DNA of 34,011 bases from Balneolales bacterium. GTDB lineage: Bacteria > Bacteroidota > Rhodothermia > Balneolales > Cyclonatronaceae. The stretch spans positions 1-34,011 of the forward strand of contig SLDG01000164.1 in the NCBI GenBank assembly GCA_007125355.1, given 5' to 3'. Both the position numbers and the translations under genes were made by a program. Below the pieces are notes generated by a model. It was not told where the DNA came from and ran no database searches. It saw only the letters and a list, made by a program, of their open reading frames with translations. Positions 27,971 through 34,011 of the stretch are shown here, piece by piece; the stretch's first letter is position 1; each line of letters starts with the position of its first letter.

Positions 27971-28528
27971 TTATAAAATGATGGGTAAAAGAACGTAGGT
28001 CATAAAAAGGCCGCCGATAAAGAAACCGATAACCGCTATAAGCGATGCAAGCTGTAAATTAGACAGGCCTGAAATTGCGTGTCCGGATGTACAACCACCG
28101 GCGTAGCGCGCCCCGAAGCCCACCATAAATCCACCTATAGCCAATACAATTATACCGGTACCTGAACCAAGAGCTTGCCATGTAAATAAATCTGAAGGCA
28201 CGAAGCCGCTGAAATCTGTAATTCCAAGAGATTGTAGTGAACTGACTGTAGATGACGAGAGATCGATCGGATCTGGATTAGCGAAAACCAGGCCACCAAG
28301 AACACCTCCGATTAATACTCCGGCCGCCATTACAAGATTCCAGGTTCCGGTTTTCCAATCATATTTAAAGAACTCAATGCCGGCAGGGTCGCAGGCCGCA
28401 CAAACGTGACGGAAATTAGATGACATTCCAAATGCTTTGTTGCCGACATAAAACAAAAGAGGAACCATCAACCCAATAATTGGGCCGGCCACATACCAGG
28501 GCCAAGGTTGAGAAAGAAATTCTGACAT
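27971..28528 (-). CDS. YeeE/YedE family (PmpA-like) thiosulfate/sulfur transporter
   Basis: GARYAGGCTSGHAISGLSNLQLAS motif; FRHVCAACDP; start chosen at MSEFLSQPWPWYVAG. Confidence 0.9.
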   Translation of the reverse strand: MSEFLSQPWPWYVAGPIIGLMVPLLFYVGNKAFGMSSNFRHVCAACDPAGIEFFKYDWKTGTWNLVMAAGVLIGGVLGGLVFANPDPIDLSSSTVSSLQSLGITDFSGFVPSDLFTWQALGSGTGIIVLAIGGFMVGFGARYAGGCTSGHAISGLSNLQLASLIAVIGFFIGGLFMTYVLLPIIL

Positions 28529-28592
28529 ATTTTTGATTCGTTTATTTAACTGATTTTGAATTACTGTTATCAATGATACGGAAAAAATAGAT

Positions 28593-28605
28593 ACATGTCA
28601 ATACA
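28593..28605. promoter_or_regulatory. Candidate GntR/HutC operator 1 (pmpA-proximal)
   Basis: ACATGTCAATACA; core GT-N-AA-T-AC shared with operator 2. Confidence 0.45.
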
Positions 28606-28713
28606 AGCTATTTAATTTCTTCTATTGGGGACAAAGAATCTTTAGGTGTTTCGATAATAATGCTATATAATAACTATATAAACGTATTTTGGTGTCTCCC
28701 ACAAGTTTTTACT

Positions 28714-28761
28714 ACATGTTAATACATGTGTTGTTTTATGTGTTCATATTACTTATATTTG
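28714..28761 (+). promoter_or_regulatory. Candidate operator 2 plus Bacteroidota-type promoter of gntR
   Basis: ACATGTTAATACATGT (28714-28729), then TTG (28731-28733)-N20-TATATTTG (28754-28761). Confidence 0.6.
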
Positions 28762-28791
28762 ACTTAAAACAAAAAAACAGAATTCATTTTT

Positions 28792-29580
28792 ATGGAAGCA
28801 ATGAAAGAAAATATCCCCCGACATGAACAAATAGCCGGATGGATCCGCGATGAAATAAGCAGCGGGCGATTTGGTATAGATGAAAAAATCCCTTCTGAGA
28901 ATGAGCTTTCAACTAAGTTTGATGTGAGTCGTGTCACGGTAAGGCGTGCTCTTCAAACATTAGAAAATGAGCAAAAAATTTATAGGTGTCAGGGGTTGGG
29001 CTCTTTTGTAAAGGGGAAAAAGCCCGTACAGCAAATGCTGGCGATGAACGATTTTATGGAAGACATGAAACAAAATGGGCTTGAAGGGACTTCCATAGTC
29101 ATACAAAACACTATCGAAGCAGCAACTCCAATTGTGGCACAGCATCTGAAGATTGAGCCCGGCACAAAGGTTTTTCGGCTTGATCGCCTGCGCCTTGCAA
29201 ACGGTAAACCAATCGCATTAGATTACACTTGGCTGCCCGCATTTTACGGACAATTAATTGTAGATTATGACCTCGAAACACGCACAATCTTCGACATCCT
29301 CGAAAATGAATACGATATAGAAATCACATCCGGCTGCTATTACCTGCAAGCAGAAACCGCCTCTGAAAGTCAGGCTGTGCATCTTAACATCCCAGAAAAT
29401 GCAGCACTCTTTCGTCTGGACCGAATATCTTACACATTGCACGAAAAACCGGTGTACTACCAAAGACGCTTTTACCGTAACGATAAATTTGTGTACAGAA
29501 TGCGCGTCGAGCGGAATAAGGACGCTTCAGATAATCCTGCAGCCATGCCATTGAGCGAAATCAAGGCTGAGTTTTTATAA
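28792..29580 (+). CDS. GntR family transcriptional regulator (HutC/UTRA type)
   Basis: wHTH IAGWIRDEISSGRFGIDEKIPSENELSTKFDVSRVTVRRALQTLENEQKI; UTRA-type C-terminal domain. Confidence 0.95.
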   Translation: MEAMKENIPRHEQIAGWIRDEISSGRFGIDEKIPSENELSTKFDVSRVTVRRALQTLENEQKIYRCQGLGSFVKGKKPVQQMLAMNDFMEDMKQNGLEGTSIVIQNTIEAATPIVAQHLKIEPGTKVFRLDRLRLANGKPIALDYTWLPAFYGQLIVDYDLETRTIFDILENEYDIEITSGCYYLQAETASESQAVHLNIPENAALFRLDRISYTLHEKPVYYQRRFYRNDKFVYRMRVERNKDASDNPAAMPLSEIKAEFL

Positions 29581-29593
29581 AATTGCTCTTGGC

Positions 29594-31018
<1,425 letters not shown>

Positions 31019-31025
31019 TTATTCA

Positions 31026-32402
31026 CTACAAAGGCTCAAAATGAGCCGTAAAATGCCTCAAAAATGGAGGTTCATACGTAATTTTAAATCCCTTTGTATT
31101 GTCTTTTTCCTCGAGAATTTTCTCGAAAACTTCAATCACATATTCAATGTGGCTTTGCGTGTAAACCCTGCGTGGAATAGCCAGCCTTACAAGCTCAAGC
31201 GGAGCAGGAATCAGCTTTCCGTTTTCATCATATTTGCCAAACATTACAGAACCGATTTCAACCGCGCGAACGCCACCAAGTTCATATAACCGGCAGGCCA
31301 GCGTTTGTCCGGGATATTCATGAGCCGGTATATGGGGATAAAGCGCTTTGGCATCCACATAAACGGCATGGCCACCAATTGGCTGCATAACCGGGATTCC
31401 TAATTCGGTTAATTTGTTACCGAGATACGCCGTGCTTCGAATACGGTACTTCAGGTAATCGGGCCTAAAGACCTCTTTCAATCCTATGGCAAGGGCTTCC
31501 ATATCACGGCCGGATAAACCGCCGTAAGTCGTATACCCCTCTGTGATAATGAGCAGGTTCGTGCATTCGAGCGCCAGCTTTTCATCTTTCAGCACAAGAA
31601 AACCACCCATATTCACCAATGCGTCTTTTTTCGCACTCATTACAGCGCCATCGGCAAGCCTGAACATGTGCTTTGCAATATCTTCGTATGTTGCATCTTT
31701 CCATGCATCTTCGCGGTCTTTAATAAACCAGGCATTTTCGGCAATCCGGCAACAATCCAGAATAAATAATACACCCGCATCCTTACAGATTTCACTAACC
31801 TGTTGCGCATTTTTCATGCTAACCGGTTGTCCGCCACCACTGTTATTTGTAACCGTAAGGATTACTGCACCGATGTTATCCGAACCATGCACTTGCAGCA
31901 GTTTTTTTAGCTTTTCAGTATCCATATTTCCCTTAAAGGGATGTGGAACTGCCGGGTTTGAAGCCTCCGGCACCGGAATGTCTATAGCTTCCGCTCCGGA
32001 GTATTCGATGTTTGCTCTCGTGGTATCAAAATGCGTATTACTGATGAATACTTTTCCGGCTCCGCCAATGGTTCCGTATAAAATTCGCTCTGCTGCGCGC
32101 CCCTGATGTGTGGGCAGAATATGATCAAAACCGGTCAAATCTCTGATTACCCGCTCCATTTTCTGCCAGCTGTTTGATCCGGCATAGGCTTCATCCCCTT
32201 CCATTATACCGGCCCACTGTTTGGCACTCATGGCTGAAGTTCCGCTGTCTGTAAGTAAATCAATTATTACCTGATCGGCCTTCAGCTTAAAGGTATTATA
32301 CTTTGCTTGCTTTAAATATGCAGCTCTTTCTGAGGCATTAGAAATATAAATCGGCTCTACCGTTTTTATACGAAACGGCTCTATAATCGTTTTAAAACTC
32401 AT
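31026..32402 (-). CDS. tnaA: Tryptophanase
   Basis: [58 protein letters not shown] resemble TnaA. Confidence 0.88.
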   Translation of the reverse strand: MSFKTIIEPFRIKTVEPIYISNASERAAYLKQAKYNTFKLKADQVIIDLLTDSGTSAMSAKQWAGIMEGDEAYAGSNSWQKMERVIRDLTGFDHILPTHQGRAAERILYGTIGGAGKVFISNTHFDTTRANIEYSGAEAIDIPVPEASNPAVPHPFKGNMDTEKLKKLLQVHGSDNIGAVILTVTNNSGGGQPVSMKNAQQVSEICKDAGVLFILDCCRIAENAWFIKDREDAWKDATYEDIAKHMFRLADGAVMSAKKDALVNMGGFLVLKDEKLALECTNLLIITEGYTTYGGLSGRDMEALAIGLKEVFRPDYLKYRIRSTAYLGNKLTELGIPVMQPIGGHAVYVDAKALYPHIPAHEYPGQTLACRLYELGGVRAVEIGSVMFGKYDENGKLIPAPLELVRLAIPRRVYTQSHIEYVIEVFEKILEEKDNTKGFKITYEPPFLRHFTAHFEPL

Positions 32403-32602
32403 AATTACTCAATTTAGTCGAATCGTTTTCACTTCTCATATATCGGATGGAATCATGCAGCTTAGTAGTAAGACTTTCTAAAGCCAAGTATTTTTCCAAG
32501 GCTGCTATTAAAATATCACTAAATGATTTAGTAAAAAACGGGAAAATATTACATGAACTACTAAATTGCCCATTTACCCCTAAATCATCTTTCACTTTTT
32601 TC

Positions 32603-32648
32603 TTGCAAGAGATTTAGTAAGATCTTATATTTAAGACAAATTAGTCTT
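32603..32648 (+). promoter_or_regulatory. Candidate promoter and Rrf2 operator upstream of rrf2-cyt c-nosZ
   Basis: TTG (32603-32605)-N20-TATATTTA (32626-32633); palindromes TAAGATCTTA (32618-32627) and AAGAC-aaatta-GTCTT (32633-32648). Confidence 0.5.
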
Positions 32649-32659
32649 TAATAAAACAT

Positions 32660-33121
32660 ATGCTACTTTCTAAAGCTTGTATTTACGGTGTTCGCGCTTC
32701 TCTTTACATGTCTCTTGTTTACCAAAAAGACAGATACATCTCTATAAGAGAAATGAGTGAAAAACTGAATATCTCTTTCCATTTTTTGACAAAGATTCTT
32801 CAGCAAATCACCCATGCAGGCTTAATGCATTCTTATAAAGGCCCAAATGGTGGTATTAACCTCAGCAAAGACCCGAATGAAATAACCATAATAAAAATTG
32901 TAGACGCAATTGATGGTATGGCTGTCTTTACAGAATGTGTAATTGGCCTGCCGGGTTGTGGTAGAAACAAACCATGTCCCCTGCACGAAAAATGGGCTGT
33001 TGCAAGGCAGGAATTGCAGGATATGTTCGAAAATACAACGTTGCACGAAATGGCAATAAGCAGTAAGAAATTAAATCTTCGGTTATCGGATGAATTAAGT
33101 ATCGAAGAGCTGATGATATAA
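32660..33121 (+). CDS. Rrf2 family transcriptional regulator with three-Cys (Fe-S type) motif
   Basis: YGVRASLYMSLVYQKDRYISIREMSEKLNISFHFLTKILQQITHAGL; ECVIGLPGCGRNKPCPLH (C-X6-C-X5-C). Confidence 0.92.
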   Translation: MLLSKACIYGVRASLYMSLVYQKDRYISIREMSEKLNISFHFLTKILQQITHAGLMHSYKGPNGGINLSKDPNEITIIKIVDAIDGMAVFTECVIGLPGCGRNKPCPLHEKWAVARQELQDMFENTTLHEMAISSKKLNLRLSDELSIEELMI

Positions 33122-33163
33122 TTTTTTTAACAATTATAAGACAAAATACTATTTTATACTATT

Positions 33164-33631
33164 ATGAGAATAATTAAGCTTTCAATCGTAACCCTTGCAG
33201 TAATGGTTCTTTACAGCTGTTCTTCTGACAGCCCTCAACAACAAGCCGAAAGAAACGGTAATCAGGTGCAAGAAACCGAATTCACCGAGTTCGAACTCGA
33301 GCATGGTATAGGACCTGTAACTGAAAAAATTACACTCGACGAATTAGACCTCGAAAAAGTTGCCAGGGGACAGGCAATATTTAATTCCAAGTGTACCGCC
33401 TGCCACGAATTCGACAGACGATTCGTTGGCCCTCCTTACAAGGATATATTAGAAAGGAGATCGCCGGAATTTGTAATGAACTTTATTCTTAACCCGGGCG
33501 AAATGGCCAGAAGACACCCCGAAGGCAAAAAAATGCTTGCTGAGTTTTTAACGGTTATGCCGTTTCAAAATGTGTCTAAAGACGAAGCAAGAGCTATTGT
33601 AGAGTATTTCAGAACAAGAACCTCAGATTAA
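33164..33631 (+). CDS. Cytochrome c, predicted lipoprotein, nos-associated
   Basis: Signal ending VLYSC; single heme motif CTACH; distal Met candidate LTVMPF. Confidence 0.88.
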   Translation: MRIIKLSIVTLAVMVLYSCSSDSPQQQAERNGNQVQETEFTEFELEHGIGPVTEKITLDELDLEKVARGQAIFNSKCTACHEFDRRFVGPPYKDILERRSPEFVMNFILNPGEMARRHPEGKKMLAEFLTVMPFQNVSKDEARAIVEYFRTRTSD

Positions 33632-33664
33632 TTTCCTAAAAATAAACACTTAATAATTAGACCA

Positions 33665-34011
33665 ATGAAATACATTATATCTTTAAAATCAACATTCATT
33701 GTTATAGGGCTTGTTATTGGTGCCATGTTAGTTTTGACAGGCTGTCCCGGCCAATCTAACTTAATGGACACACAAGATGCAGCCCAGAAAACCTATGTAG
33801 CACCCGGCGATTACGATGAGTTCTACGCATTTTTATCAGGTGGCTACAGTGGTCAGCTAAGCGTTTGGGGGCTTCCCTCAGCACGACTTTTCAAAGTAAT
33901 CCCCGTATTTAGTCAGGACCCGGAATCCGGGTATGGGTATTACGAAGAATCAAAATCCATGCTTCAAACATCTTATGGATTTATTCCCTGGGATGATTCC
34001 CATCACCCCCA
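33665..34011 (+). CDS. nosZ: Nitrous-oxide reductase (Sec-type, clade II-like), truncated by window end
   Basis: YDEFYAFLSGGYSGQLSVWGLPSARLFKVIPVFSQDPESGYGYYEESKSMLQTSYGFIPWDDSHHP. Confidence 0.88.
   Translation, partial: MKYIISLKSTFIVIGLVIGAMLVLTGCPGQSNLMDTQDAAQKTYVAPGDYDEFYAFLSGGYSGQLSVWGLPSARLFKVIPVFSQDPESGYGYYEESKSMLQTSYGFIPWDDSHHP

Overview
The window looks like a Bacteroidota/Balneolota-type chromosome segment (TAnnTTTG-type promoters, a PorX regulator, many Sec/lipoprotein signals). It runs left to right as follows. First comes the 3' end of an AbgT-like transporter, a CaiB/BaiF CoA-transferase, an M28 peptidase and purU. Then lipB-lipA-FMO, flanked by two paralogous lipoprotein TPR-histidine kinases. 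Next are two S9 peptidases, a BacNav-type voltage-gated channel with an acidic TLEDWTD filter, a lipoprotein, porX with an HHH (ComEA-like) gene, and an alpha/beta hydrolase. A RAYT/Y1-transposase-like gene that has lost its HUH motif lies about 150 bp from a locus of REP-like hairpins. After that comes a sulfur/persulfide module (rhodanese, SLC13 permease with an in-frame TAG, CstB-like MBL-rhodanese, two YeeE/YedE proteins) divergent from a GntR/HutC regulator. The right end holds a tandem tyrosine phenol-lyase-like plus tryptophanase pair and the start of a nos locus (Fe-S type Rrf2, cytochrome c, clade II-like NosZ truncated by the window end). The strongest unexplained signal is a family of hairpin units at 23.1-23.7 kb, with a further copy at 18.9 kb. 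The units have conserved TGAGCGGA / GTAGTCGAA boxes, but their inner and outer stems differ in sequence while keeping complementarity. They sit beside the transposase-like gene with the lost catalytic motif. No database search or folding calculation was run; all family calls are from reading the protein sequences.
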